Positions 47,464 to 57,493 of a stretch of 64,000 nucleotides of DNA are shown in pieces. The stretch is from Beverwykella pulmonaria (taxonomy: Eukaryota; Ascomycota; Dothideomycetes; Pleosporales; Melanommataceae). The notes below the pieces were generated by a model. The model saw only the letters and a program-made list of their open reading frames with translations. It was not told the DNA's origin and did not search any database. The stretch spans positions 4,431,068-4,495,067 of the forward strand of contig BCHH01000001.1 of NCBI GenBank assembly GCA_001599595.1, read 5' to 3'. Position 1 is the stretch's first letter, and the number at the start of each line of letters is the position of its first letter. A program made the translations under genes and the position numbers.

Positions 47464-49624
47464 TCATTCATGCAACTGATGCGTCGGACAAGCCCCGCGA
47501 CCTTTCTTCTCCCACCACTGCCTGATGCACCGCTATTCCCATATTAGCACTTTCCCTCTTCACACAGACAAGATATACATACCTCATGAAATTTGCACCA
47601 ACAAACCAACCTCCCCATATCATCCCCCGTCTCGAACTCTTCAAAACAAATCACACACTCCGCTGGTTCGCCATCATCGTCTGTACAATCCTTCTCTGTG
47701 GCCTTATACGAAACCATACCCCTCGCAGAATGGCTCATACGATTGATGTTACTCGCGCCCTCGCCATTTCCGGATAGAGAGGCGGCATTGCTCATGCCGC
47801 GCGTGCGCTGGCTTGGGAGACTCGTGGATGTCTGGTTGGTGGAGGGTTGAGGGGGTGAGGAGGAATGCATTGCGAGACATTCTTCGACGTGCTCAATGCG
47901 GTCTTCTTCTTCGCCATCGGGTCCTTTGGGTGGGAGTTCGTTGCCGCATATGGGGCATTCGTCTTCTTCTGCGATTTGACGGCGCGGCGGAGGCTGAGGG
48001 GGTTGCGGAGGAGGCATAAAGTGTTGAACAAAAGGTGGTCGATACATGTTTTCAGAATCAGGTCCAGACGGGCCTGAGGGTAAATTCCTGCGTTGGTGCG
48101 GATTTATGTTAGATTGTGCGTACTGAGGTGGCTGCGATGGATGACCATGGAAGGGTTGCGGTGGCTGAGTTGGCGGCCAGAGGTCCGCAACGCGTGTGCT
48201 GTTGTGGAAACTCAACGCTCTTTCACCAAAGGCATCCCGGGGGCGGTATGTTTGGCCATTGCTAGTAGTCTGTGAATCATTTTGGACACTCTGAGAACTT
48301 CGATGTCCACGCGTGGGCCCAAGACCAAGCCCATGGAGGGACGCATTTCTTGCAGGATACGCTGGCCTTGTAGGAGACAGGGCTTGAGCAGAATAGCGTT
48401 GAGCAAGGTTTGCGGTATATTGAGGTGGGGGATTATAGTTAGGATCTGGGACGCAAGGGTTGCAGACGCGGACTTCCTCTCCGCCGCCGAGCGCTGAATT
48501 GCGGAATGGCCCGAAGGCTGACATTGTGTTGGCATCGTCGTCGCCAGTCAGATCGATGATGTTAGCACCAACAGGAGGGTCTGTTGGTGGGTGAACGATA
48601 AACTGGCGTGGGATCGTGATGCGATGTGGCGAGCAAGCGGAGCAAACAACTCGTCCGCATTTCCTAATTGCATTTATCAGCATATTCGATTTTAAAACAT
48701 ATTCCAGAATAATACTCTATTCACACGCGAATGATCGGCGTTTGCTGTGAATTCCACGACTACGAAGCCAACATCGGAAAGAGCCCATTATGTGAAATTG
48801 ACGTACCTGCAGTGGTGTTTTCGGTAAAAGAAAGTGAATTGGCTCCCACACACCGGGCAATGTGAAACATCCGAGTCGGGTTGCCACGCCGGCAACACAA
48901 TGCTACTTTCACTCTCTCTTCTCACTGGCCTCGCCAAGCTATTCCGCGAAGGAAATGAAGGTGGAGGGGGAGGGCGACTCGGACCAGGCGGAGAATCAAG
49001 AACAATGGGATCAGAACCAGATCCCGAGCCCGCCGCCGTTGCCGCTACCACATCAGGGTGCATTCTAATACTCGAGGGACGCCTCATAGGCGACTCCGGA
49101 GTTGTCAACCTTCTCTTTCTATCAGGGCCCCTCACTGTTCTCGAAGGTTGCTCGGTCGGTCGTGGAGGTCGGTCGGGGAGCGTGAAGCGTGAGGGGCCGC
49201 CTCGTGACCGATTATCGGTCGAAGGGGGGATATTGGTGGGGCGCGGATGGTGACTACTATCATCCACACCAGACTCACGTAGGAAGTCCACCCACGTCTG
49301 TCCACCGTATGCATCTGGAGGCTGCGCTAGAAAGTGCGATGCTACAGCGCCATGGCTGTGATGCCGGGCTGGATGTACGACGCGGGGCGTGTCTCCGTCT
49401 GATTCGGTGCTGTTGTTCGCTCCGTCGAGCTGTCCATCGACCTGGTGGACAAGTGATGGAGTACTCTGGGAAAACCCGCGGCGGCCCTGTCTGCGGTCCA
49501 TGTTGTCTGGCTGTCGTGAAAGAGCAGTTGGGGCTCTCGGGGCCTCGTTGGAAGAGGTTGTGGAGGAGGAAGAGGAGCTCGTCGAGCGAGCTGGTCGTTG
49601 GAGGGGATGCGACCGGAGGCTCAT
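47464..49624 (-). CDS. FYVE-RING protein, probable endosomal E3 ubiquitin ligase, with UBZ-like finger and SIM-like motif
   Basis: A 655-residue protein. Exons are 49624-48807, 48663-47583 and 47532-47464; introns are 143 and 50 bp, and the 23-codon last exon completes the RING. The FYVE finger (residues 256-343) has CPVCGSQFTFFYRKHHCRKCGRVVC split in display here as C256-C259, the PI3P signature RKHHCRKCG, and a last pair C340/C343. A roughly 50-residue insert precedes that last pair and contains IIDLTGDDD (308-316), a SUMO-interaction-like motif. CPIC (509-512) with HVEEC (531-535) resembles a UBZ4-type ubiquitin-binding finger. The C-terminal RING runs from C609 (CVICFEEF) through CWCKFHERC to CPTH at 648-651, so the last ligand is His. 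Such FYVE-RING proteins are related in layout to yeast Pib1. Long Pro/Ser/Gln-rich linkers separate the domains. Ligase activity is inferred, not shown. Confidence 0.87.
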
Positions 49625-50684
49625 AGCAACATGCCGCCAGTAGGGCTCGTATGGGAGGGCTTGTGGTATCGGGGCGCGGGTAGTCGAGGTTGGGTAGGAG
49701 GGAGAGGCAGCTTAGTGGGAGAACGCTGGGAGAAGCCTTTTAGTAATTCGCTACTTCACGATTCTGTAGCTTTCCATTCGCGTCAGCCACATCTACAGGT
49801 CAGGACCAAGCCTTGTGTAGCGCAGGAGGGCACTCACGCTTCAAGGAGGTTGCGGTGAAGCTGGACGTTACTGCGGGTCCCTGTCGGGGGTGAGGGGCGT
49901 TGTTGATGCGTTTAGCGCAACCACCACAACGGTGAATACTTCGATTCAGAGGTAAAGGCGGAGCGGGAGAGAAGGAGGAACGGAGAGAAGGCTGTAAGTT
50001 AGTGTATCCGCTCCAAGCCTCGCCCTTCGATTGCTTGGAGGGTGTTTTCTCGCTCAGACCTCAGGCGTCGAGGTACATGTGCTTATCACCGCCGGCCACG
50101 TCCAAGCCCGCACATGCCGCTCACGCGACCGCTAGTTCTGCCTGGAAAGCGTTCCTCCGCGCATCTGCGACGCCCAACATCAGAACACGCATTTAGCCAT
50201 ACAACCCCACATTCACACATTAATCACTCGCAGATCACTTTCTTATATAGAAAACAGAGTATCAACTTTCCATCTCACACAATGTGAAGCCTCTCCAAGA
50301 TATTAATTCGCATGCTCTGTTACTCGTCATCTCGCACGACACATAAGAGTACAGACGCCCCCAATCGTACACCACGTTCCCAATTCTCGAAGACCGACAC
50401 ATGCTATATGCCTTTGCACCAACTCTCCATACTCCTATGCCCTGCTAAAAGTCATGTACGCGCGCTCAGAACGACATGTGACCCGCCCATCGGAAATGAA
50501 AGGAAGGAAAAGGAAACGCTAAAAATCGCTTTTGGATGGATATATAACAAGAAAATTCGTTAGTAGAAGTCTGTTCGCTGAAACCAACACTTCAATTACA
50601 ATAAAGAGCCGTAACGCGAAAAGAGACTCCTCGGGAGACTGCAAACCGCAGAGTCTGCAGAGGCCAATCTGATGAGTATATCAA
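49625..50684. other. Intergenic, promoter of FYVE-RING gene and 3' flank of TRP-like gene
   Basis: About 1.06 kb with no supported gene or repeat. Confidence 0.5.
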
Positions 50685-53600
50685 TCAGCGAGACCTGCGC
50701 GAGCCCCCAGTAGTACTAATACTCCGACTCCTATCAACAAACTCTGCCGAAGCCTCAAGATGCGACCCCGCATCATATAGATCTGTGTGGATGCTGTCCC
50801 CTGCCATGTGCTGGTGAACGTAGCCTGTGCTCGGCGGTCGCTCGTTGTCGCTCTGAAGAGGTCGAGGTGGGTTGAGATCATCAGGGGCGCCGAGCTGGTA
50901 AGGATCGCTCGTGCCGTGGTAGATGCTTGATGCCGCTGAATGACCTGGAGTGCGCTCGGGGGACGGGGAAGGAGAGGGTTGGGAAGATCCGAACGGTAGC
51001 CGAATCGGCATTTCACCAGGTTTCGGGTGCAGATGTTGGTTGGAACTTGAAGGAATATGTGTCGACATCGGGGCGGGTGTACCTGGAGGTGATGCAAGAA
51101 CAGTGGACAACCTTGGATTGTTTTCCAAAATGGCCCCGTCAGTGGACTGCGTTCTCCGGGAGCTTTTTCGAGGTAATGTAGGCGCGCGACTTGGATTGTG
51201 GCCTTGTGTAATCCTCGATGCGCGTGAGCCGATTCTACTAGGTAGCTCAATACCTCCGCCAGTCTCGATAGGACCCAGCGTAGGCGCCATGTCCGACACT
51301 CGGATTGCGTGGTAATCAAAAGGGTCGGCATCGCTACTCTTATTTGAGTCGCTGCTATCCGATGTCCTTGTCCTCACAACACCGATCCCTATCCCGGTAG
51401 CCAGACCTTCCTGCTGCGGTGACTTCACAATACCCGGTGGCGTGCCAGGATTATCTTTGTACGGTGCTTGTGAAATTGTTGGAGACTCGTCGTGCTCTGC
51501 CAGTGGCATCATTTGTGGCGGCATACGCGTGCTCCTCACTACCTCGAACCCTTTACCCTTCTCTTTTTTCTTTGCACCAAACAGTGTGAGACTTTTGAAC
51601 CAACCAGTGGCAGATGACACCGGTCCCATAGGGTCTGCTGGCCCGGTCTTCAGTTTTCGAGTTGGCTGATCCGACAAAGCTGGACCGCGCAGACCATGAT
51701 AATAGAAGTCCGATTCTCGGACCGAGTAATCAGTGTTCTTCCGTCGCTCGGCCAGGGCAGGATCCGAATCATCCTTGTGCATCCGTAGGTAAGCTGGAGT
51801 TATTGAGCTGCGATTCGGAGACCAGGAAGATGACCCCTCGCCTACATCGCCTGCCTCGGCTTGATCTGTGTGGTCTGCATATGGCGTATTGGTCAGGTCT
51901 GTACTTCCTCCTCGACCTTGCACACCAGGAATTCCGGATTCCATAGTCCCTTTTCTTGCCCTAGGGGGGCGATAATATGGGTCTGCCGTCTCCATTGTGG
52001 TTCCCATGGTAGGTCGCCGGGAGCTCTGGCCAGACCCACCTCCGATGTAGCTCCAGGGGGTCGGGTTGATTCCAGGTGTACCTGGGCTGGTTCCACCACC
52101 ATTGGGATCTCCGCCTTGGCTAAACTGATCAAAGCCAGAACTAACGCGCTGGCTTCCAGTACCACCATAGGCTTGGTTTAAAAGGATCGCTGAGCTCCCT
52201 GACATACTACGAGGTCGGCTTCCCATCATCTGAGCCGATTTGCTATCGTCGTGAGCAAGCATTGCCGCATCCGAGTTGAGGCTGCCTCGTTGAGCACGAT
52301 GATTTCGTTTTGACAGCTGGCGCTTACCAAAGACCTTGGTAAGGCCTCCACGTTGGTCGGTTCCAGCACCAGCAAGTCTTGCAACGACTTCGACGAATGT
52401 TTGGAGAGAATTAAGGAAGAACCCAAACACTAGGACTATGGCATGAAGTAGGAGGATCGAATACCCGATCCAACCTTTCGCTGCTTCTGACACTCCCAGT
52501 GATGGAACAAAGGCGATCATGAGAAGAGTGCTGAAAAGTCGAACGGATGAGAAAAAGGTGTGGTAGGCGTTCATGGATGTATTAGACTGAAACGGACGGA
52601 AAGCGTGCAATGTAAGTATTAAGATTACCTCGCAGATAGCGAGAATGATGATCTGGGCAATGCCAGAGGGCTGGATAGCGCCTATGGCTATGCCGCGGAT
52701 GATGGTCAGTAAAACAGGAATGAAAGCAAATGGTGCAGCGTCGTCAGAATATGTGTTGTAGAGTGGACCGTAGGTGAGAACAGTGGGAAGGTCGTCAAAG
52801 AGATGTGCGCGCGGCCGAGTGGTGAAAATGAGCCAGAAGATCCAGGTGGCAAACCCCATGACCCCGATCAGTAGGACGACCGCAGTAGCTACGACGGACG
52901 CCGGCGAGCGTGGAGCCACCACCAGCTGGAATAAGGAGAGCGAGATGATCGGCAGCATGAAAAAATTGAACATGATGCGAACAATATTCCCGATGGTGAA
53001 TGGCAAGTTCTTCCCCGTGAGATCTTGTTCCTGCGTGTTGGCAAGGAAGCGGAAGATCCACTGAGCAAAGAAGCCCAGTTGGATAACCAAGGTCACTACA
53101 ACGACCAGTCCCAGCAACCACACAGCCATTCCTGCCCAGATATCCTGTTCTTCGGACATGCCAACGTACTGGCCGAGACGGGAAAGTCCATATGTTCCGT
53201 TGGCGAAGTAGATGCCGTCAACCAGACTCTGAGATCCGTTACCATGGCTCACGAGACTCTCGTTGAACAAGAGAACCGACCAGCTGGCCTGGCTGACGAC
53301 TGGCTGGAAAAATCCAGGGTAGTTGAGATTTAAGCTCCCTGCTAGCACGATGAACTGAATGTACTGCAGGCAATCGCCAAAGCCAGGAGTGACGAGTCTG
53401 AGCAGATCTTCATCTCGTCCGTAATTGCTTGACCAGCGAAATATATTTGAGGTTCCCCAGGGACTACATGTCGCAGCGAAGACAGTTGCAATGGCCACGA
53501 GGGCGAGCACGGCTGCGGGTAGGTAGCAAAGCGCATCGGCTAATTTGCTTCCCAGGTCGGGTGTAATGTTGGCGGAGATACAGCCCAGATTGGGGGCATC

Positions 53601-54344
53601 CGCGTCTCCCGACACGATTCGCATGTTAGACGCGAAAGTCGCAAAGGAATAGGTGCTGTAGAAGTCATGACCAACGGTGAAAGCGGGAAGTTGGTATGGA
53701 TCACTTGCGTTCGCAGGTTGGTTATTCTTATCGTGAAAAACGGGCCCAATTGGACAAGTTGCGTTCACAGTGGCTGAGCAGAACTGTTTTGGGTCGGAGT
53801 TCCATGCCGTGTAAGTCACAACCTTGAAGTTGGTGAACAGGGTGGTGTACTTGGGATTCGTGGGGCTGATATCGACTATTTTTCCAAACGTACTATTGAC
53901 ATCGTTCCATGAGGGACTGTCCATTCCGGGGTACTCGCCCGGAGTGCTCTGTCCCGTCACATTGCCGTATACTGTGACGTTCAAGTTATGGCTCGGTGCC
54001 GTGGAGTTGAATGAGGCCCATACATGCAGCGGCACGAACTGGAGACGCACAGGATTGGTGTCCTCGCGATATGCGCGGTTCAGGCAGTTTTCGAAGTTTA
54101 TGAATACGGCGCTCGAGAGCGGGAGGAGGGTCGCGATGGTGAAGAGGAAGAGAATGAGGGCTGGGAATTCGCCGAGCAGATATTTCCGTCGTGTTCGTGG
54201 AGGTGGTTGGGACGGCTGTAGTGAGGGTATGTCTTGCTGCCTGTCCCCAAGTGAGCGTCCAGTTTGAGCGGGGTCGCATGCGGTGGAGATTGCCATGATC
54301 CTCCCCATACCCAGCTCTTCATGTTCACTCGGACTATTCATCAA
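50685..54344 (-). CDS. TRP-like/FLC-family polytopic membrane protein with ML-like luminal domain
   Basis: A single-exon gene for a 1219-residue membrane protein of the fungal TRP-like (Pkd2/FLC) family, linked in yeasts to calcium or FAD transport and cell-wall or ER homeostasis. After a cytosolic-looking N-terminal tail, a signal-anchor-like helix (FPALILFLFTIATLLPLSSAV) leads into an extracytosolic ML-like domain (about 80-265). That domain has many N-x-S/T sites and paired cysteines. About nine membrane helices follow (about 270-720), with the characteristic RPRAHLFDDLPTVLTYGPLYNTY loop and ILTLHAFRPFQSNTSMN. The last 480 residues are a disordered, Ser/Pro/Gly-rich cytosolic tail. The first ATG pair at 54344 is used; a later Met (MGRIMAIS) is possible. 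Ion selectivity cannot be told from sequence. It transcribes away from the second SDR gene. Confidence 0.9.
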   Translation of the reverse strand: MMNSPSEHEELGMGRIMAISTACDPAQTGRSLGDRQQDIPSLQPSQPPPRTRRKYLLGEFPALILFLFTIATLLPLSSAVFINFENCLNRAYREDTNPVRLQFVPLHVWASFNSTAPSHNLNVTVYGNVTGQSTPGEYPGMDSPSWNDVNSTFGKIVDISPTNPKYTTLFTNFKVVTYTAWNSDPKQFCSATVNATCPIGPVFHDKNNQPANASDPYQLPAFTVGHDFYSTYSFATFASNMRIVSGDADAPNLGCISANITPDLGSKLADALCYLPAAVLALVAIATVFAATCSPWGTSNIFRWSSNYGRDEDLLRLVTPGFGDCLQYIQFIVLAGSLNLNYPGFFQPVVSQASWSVLLFNESLVSHGNGSQSLVDGIYFANGTYGLSRLGQYVGMSEEQDIWAGMAVWLLGLVVVVTLVIQLGFFAQWIFRFLANTQEQDLTGKNLPFTIGNIVRIMFNFFMLPIISLSLFQLVVAPRSPASVVATAVVLLIGVMGFATWIFWLIFTTRPRAHLFDDLPTVLTYGPLYNTYSDDAAPFAFIPVLLTIIRGIAIGAIQPSGIAQIIILAICEVILILTLHAFRPFQSNTSMNAYHTFFSSVRLFSTLLMIAFVPSLGVSEAAKGWIGYSILLLHAIVLVFGFFLNSLQTFVEVVARLAGAGTDQRGGLTKVFGKRQLSKRNHRAQRGSLNSDAAMLAHDDSKSAQMMGSRPRSMSGSSAILLNQAYGGTGSQRVSSGFDQFSQGGDPNGGGTSPGTPGINPTPWSYIGGGSGQSSRRPTMGTTMETADPYYRPPRARKGTMESGIPGVQGRGGSTDLTNTPYADHTDQAEAGDVGEGSSSWSPNRSSITPAYLRMHKDDSDPALAERRKNTDYSVRESDFYYHGLRGPALSDQPTRKLKTGPADPMGPVSSATGWFKSLTLFGAKKKEKGKGFEVVRSTRMPPQMMPLAEHDESPTISQAPYKDNPGTPPGIVKSPQQEGLATGIGIGVVRTRTSDSSDSNKSSDADPFDYHAIRVSDMAPTLGPIETGGGIELPSRIGSRASRITQGHNPSRAPTLPRKSSRRTQSTDGAILENNPRLSTVLASPPGTPAPMSTHIPSSSNQHLHPKPGEMPIRLPFGSSQPSPSPSPERTPGHSAASSIYHGTSDPYQLGAPDDLNPPRPLQSDNERPPSTGYVHQHMAGDSIHTDLYDAGSHLEASAEFVDRSRSISTTGGSRRSR

Positions 54345-56521
54345 CGACGACCCATGCGATCACGTCGGTCGGAGCGACGACCAAACTCGGTTGATGCGTC
54401 CAATGAAAGCACCTCCTTTTGCGCGTTGATTGTGGGTATAAATGTGAAGGCTGACGGGTAGCTGAGGGGAAAAAGAAAGCTGCAGAGCGAACGGTCGACT
54501 GGCGGGGATGAGACGGTGTCGGCGGCGATGTGCTGGCAGGAGCGATGCGGAGAGAAGTCGTCTAGAGTTACGATGGGTTCATGCTGCGGTGTGCAATTGT
54601 CAGGCAAGCGAGTGTAAGAAGCGAAGAAGCGACGGCATAGGGGGTGAAGAGCAAGCGCGATGTAGGTTTGGCTGAGGCGATTGTTTGTGAGACTCCTGAG
54701 GCGGCTCCAGGCGGGGTGCGGCGTGCTGAACGTTAAGCGTCAAGCAGTGGCACAACCCGCAAGGGACGCGGCGGGCGAGAAGCGGCAGTAGAGCGAAGCT
54801 ACTGCAGCGACAGTGTCGTGGATAGGGGAGTCGGGGTGGCGACCGAGGACTAGGAGAAGAGGTGCGAAGCGGCGCGCGAGCTCGCGAACTGATGATGCGG
54901 AAGAGGTGGCTCACCAGCAAGGCGGAAACCTGGGCGATATTAACGAGCAGCTATCTACCGGGAGTCAACGTCGTTATGACGCGCACCGTGTTAGATTAGG
55001 AAGTGTCGGTATCGTTGTGAGTCTGCACGTTTGGGGAGACGGACAGCAGTCGAGATGGTGTCGGGCGCTTTCGTTGCAGCAGCGTCCAAGCTGGGGTATT
55101 CATAGAGACGAATACGGGCCTAGTGTTGCGGGAGTGGCGGTCTCGCTGGTCAAACGTCTGGAAACACGCCAGATGAGGCCTGGCCATTATCTAAGGTTGT
55201 CATGTTTGAGCGTTGCGTGGAATAGCAGACAAAATTGCCCATGGATCTCTTCTCATGAAGGATCAATCACCAGACGAAAGCATCAAATATTTCGCACCTA
55301 AGGGTGAGCATTTCGAGAGCGCTGCGTATATCGGGTAACGGCAGCGCGGTGGTTGAGGCGCAGGGCACTTGGCACGCCAGCTCTGACAATTTTTGGCAGC
55401 ACTCGCCCATGGCGTTTCGTCGCGCGAAACTTCGTTGGATCGCACGAAAGCTTTTCCTCGGATTGGTCTCTCCGCACTACGAGTTTCTTCTTCCCTTTAC
55501 GCTTTGTCCCAGCAGTGCTCTCAGCTGAAGAAGATGGTCTGAGGTGCGAGATGCAAACTTTTTGGTGCCGCGCTAGACCTGATGCCGAGGCTGCCCCCAT
55601 TTGCTGGGTCCAATGACGCAGCCACACGTGAGTTCCACATGGGTGGCCATTCACTGGGTCTATCCTTGGCCTGGATTAAAAGAAGCATAACATCTGGTGA
55701 CGTTGAAATTTCTTCTCATACAATCAGTGTTCGACCTGGACTCGAAGATGAATCATGCGTCAGCGACCGGCAATACGCTCCTTGCTGCGTACCAAAGACA
55801 ATTCTGGATGAAAGTTAGAAGGATCAATATTGATCTGCACTGTACCATGTCCATGACAGAGAGACTTAATATCAAAAACACAAAGTAGATTTGGCCAATC
55901 CGTCCTTTCTTTTTTTTTTCTTTCCTTATACTTCTGAGCCACTCACGTGCCACACTGTTGGCCAAAGCTGCAAGCATAATCAGTGCTCCAATTGCTATTG
56001 TCCACTTTATTCCTGGTGAACTTGGCAATAAATGGTGTCTCACGCCACTCCTAACATCTGAAACATATACGAATGCCTGCTCTGAAAAAATGACGCGCCG
56101 AAATCCAAGCATGCCATGACTGAACCTTAATGCATATATGGGCGACATTTGGGCCAACGACGGAAACAACAACTCTTCCAACTCACAATGATGGACCATT
56201 TTGGCTTATAAGGATGCAATGGTTTGTTTCCACAAGTAATTACTTCATTAATCATCTGCATTCTTGTTACGAATTCATATATATTCGAGCCAATCAAGGA
56301 GGAACTCCGCAATGCCCCGCAATGCTGCTAACCATGCCGCAATCTATCCTCACCTTCCCTTTTCCCCGACCTCTCACCATGCCACGACAACACACTAAAC
56401 TTACACTTTTTAGTTTAGACGCTTGAGTAGACTTGCCAAAAGAGTAATTTGGTGAAAGTGCATTTGGCCTCTGATTCGGTTGTACTCGCGAGTCAGCGAT
56501 ATCAAACAAACCGCCAAACTC
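54345..56521. promoter_or_regulatory. Divergent spacer, TRP-like gene / SDR gene
   Basis: A 2.2-kb head-to-head region. The frames on both strands, including a partly hydrophobic one at 55753-56199, show no family motif. A T-rich run lies at about 55909-55924. It presumably holds both promoters and long 5' leaders. Confidence 0.45.
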
Positions 56522-57493
56522 ATGGGCGCCACACTCTCCCAACTCTTCCCACCCGCACCAACCCTCACAGAAGCCAACCTCCCTTCCCAAAAAGGCAAAG
56601 TCTTCGTCATAACAGGCGGCACATCCGGCGTTGGTCTTGAGCTCTCCAAGATTCTCTATAGCGCAGGCGGAACCGTCATTATCACCGGTCGCTCTACCAA
56701 TTCCCTCACCGCAACCATCAAGGATGTCGAATCATCCTCTTCCTCCGCGGAAAAGGGAACAATTGAAGGCGTCGTGGTCGATCTAGCTGACCTCCGCACC
56801 ATCAAACCGGCATCGATCGAGATCCGGAACAGAGTACCGGACATCAACGTCCTCTTTCTCAACGCTGGTGTCTCGCAGCCACCGACTGGAAGCAAAACAA
56901 CTCAAGGCCACGAGCTGCAAATGGGTGTCAACTGCCTTGGTTCACATCTCCTCGCAACTCTCCTTCTTCCTGGGCTTGTCTCCGCGTCCCAGAAATCGTC
57001 TGCACGCAACGATGCCCCAGGCTCCGTGCGCATCGTCTGGACCTCTTCACAAGTTGTAGACCTCAGCGCTGAAGCCGGCGGTTTCAAAATGACTTCCATC
57101 ACCGCCCCGCCCACAAATGCTGTCACGAACTACGTCAATTCAAAATTGGGAAACTGGTATCTTGCACACTACTATTCTACCTTACCCCAGGTCAAAGATA
57201 ATAACATTCTATCAATCACGCAAAATCCAGGGAATCTGAAAACAAATCTACTAAGGGGCAATAAACCGATGTATTATGCGGCATATTTTTTACTGTATCC
57301 CGCGAAGATGGGTGCGTATACAGAGCTTTGGGCTGGCTTGAGCTCGGAGCTGGGAGTGCAGGATCAGGGGGGTTATGTCGTTCCATGGGGGCAGAGACAT
57401 CAGAGTCTGAGGAAGGATCTACTGGACAGTATGGAAGTGAAGGCAGCTGGCTTTGTGTCATGGTGCGATGATCAAGTGAGGGAGTTTAGATAA
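56522..57493 (+). CDS. Short-chain dehydrogenase/reductase, retinol-dehydrogenase/WWOX-like
   Basis: A single-exon, 323-residue SDR. The first ATG in frame is 56522 (MGATLSQLFPPAP). The cofactor loop TGGTSGVG is at residues 31-38, after the strand KVFVI. NAG lies at 114-116, the catalytic Ser in WTSSQ (about 175), and Tyr204 and Lys208 in YVNSK. The strand-2 end ITGRS with Arg suggests NADP(H). PGN after strand 6 (ITQNPGNLKTNLL) is the usual loop closing on the cofactor. Length and the N-terminal extension fit the retinol-dehydrogenase-like group, common in fungi with mostly unknown substrates. No metabolic partner lies next to it. Confidence 0.92.
   Translation: MGATLSQLFPPAPTLTEANLPSQKGKVFVITGGTSGVGLELSKILYSAGGTVIITGRSTNSLTATIKDVESSSSSAEKGTIEGVVVDLADLRTIKPASIEIRNRVPDINVLFLNAGVSQPPTGSKTTQGHELQMGVNCLGSHLLATLLLPGLVSASQKSSARNDAPGSVRIVWTSSQVVDLSAEAGGFKMTSITAPPTNAVTNYVNSKLGNWYLAHYYSTLPQVKDNNILSITQNPGNLKTNLLRGNKPMYYAAYFLLYPAKMGAYTELWAGLSSELGVQDQGGYVVPWGQRHQSLRKDLLDSMEVKAAGFVSWCDDQVREFR

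Noticed and set aside
48834..49626. Long plus-strand frames opposite the FYVE-RING exon and similar ones opposite other genes.
   Set aside because: They mirror GC-rich low-complexity coding sequence on the minus strand and lack family motifs or splice logic.
55753..56199. A 148-codon, partly hydrophobic minus-strand frame in the spacer upstream of the second SDR.
   Set aside because: No family motif, poly-T/poly-A-derived Lys run, and it starts in a likely promoter region; treated as chance.
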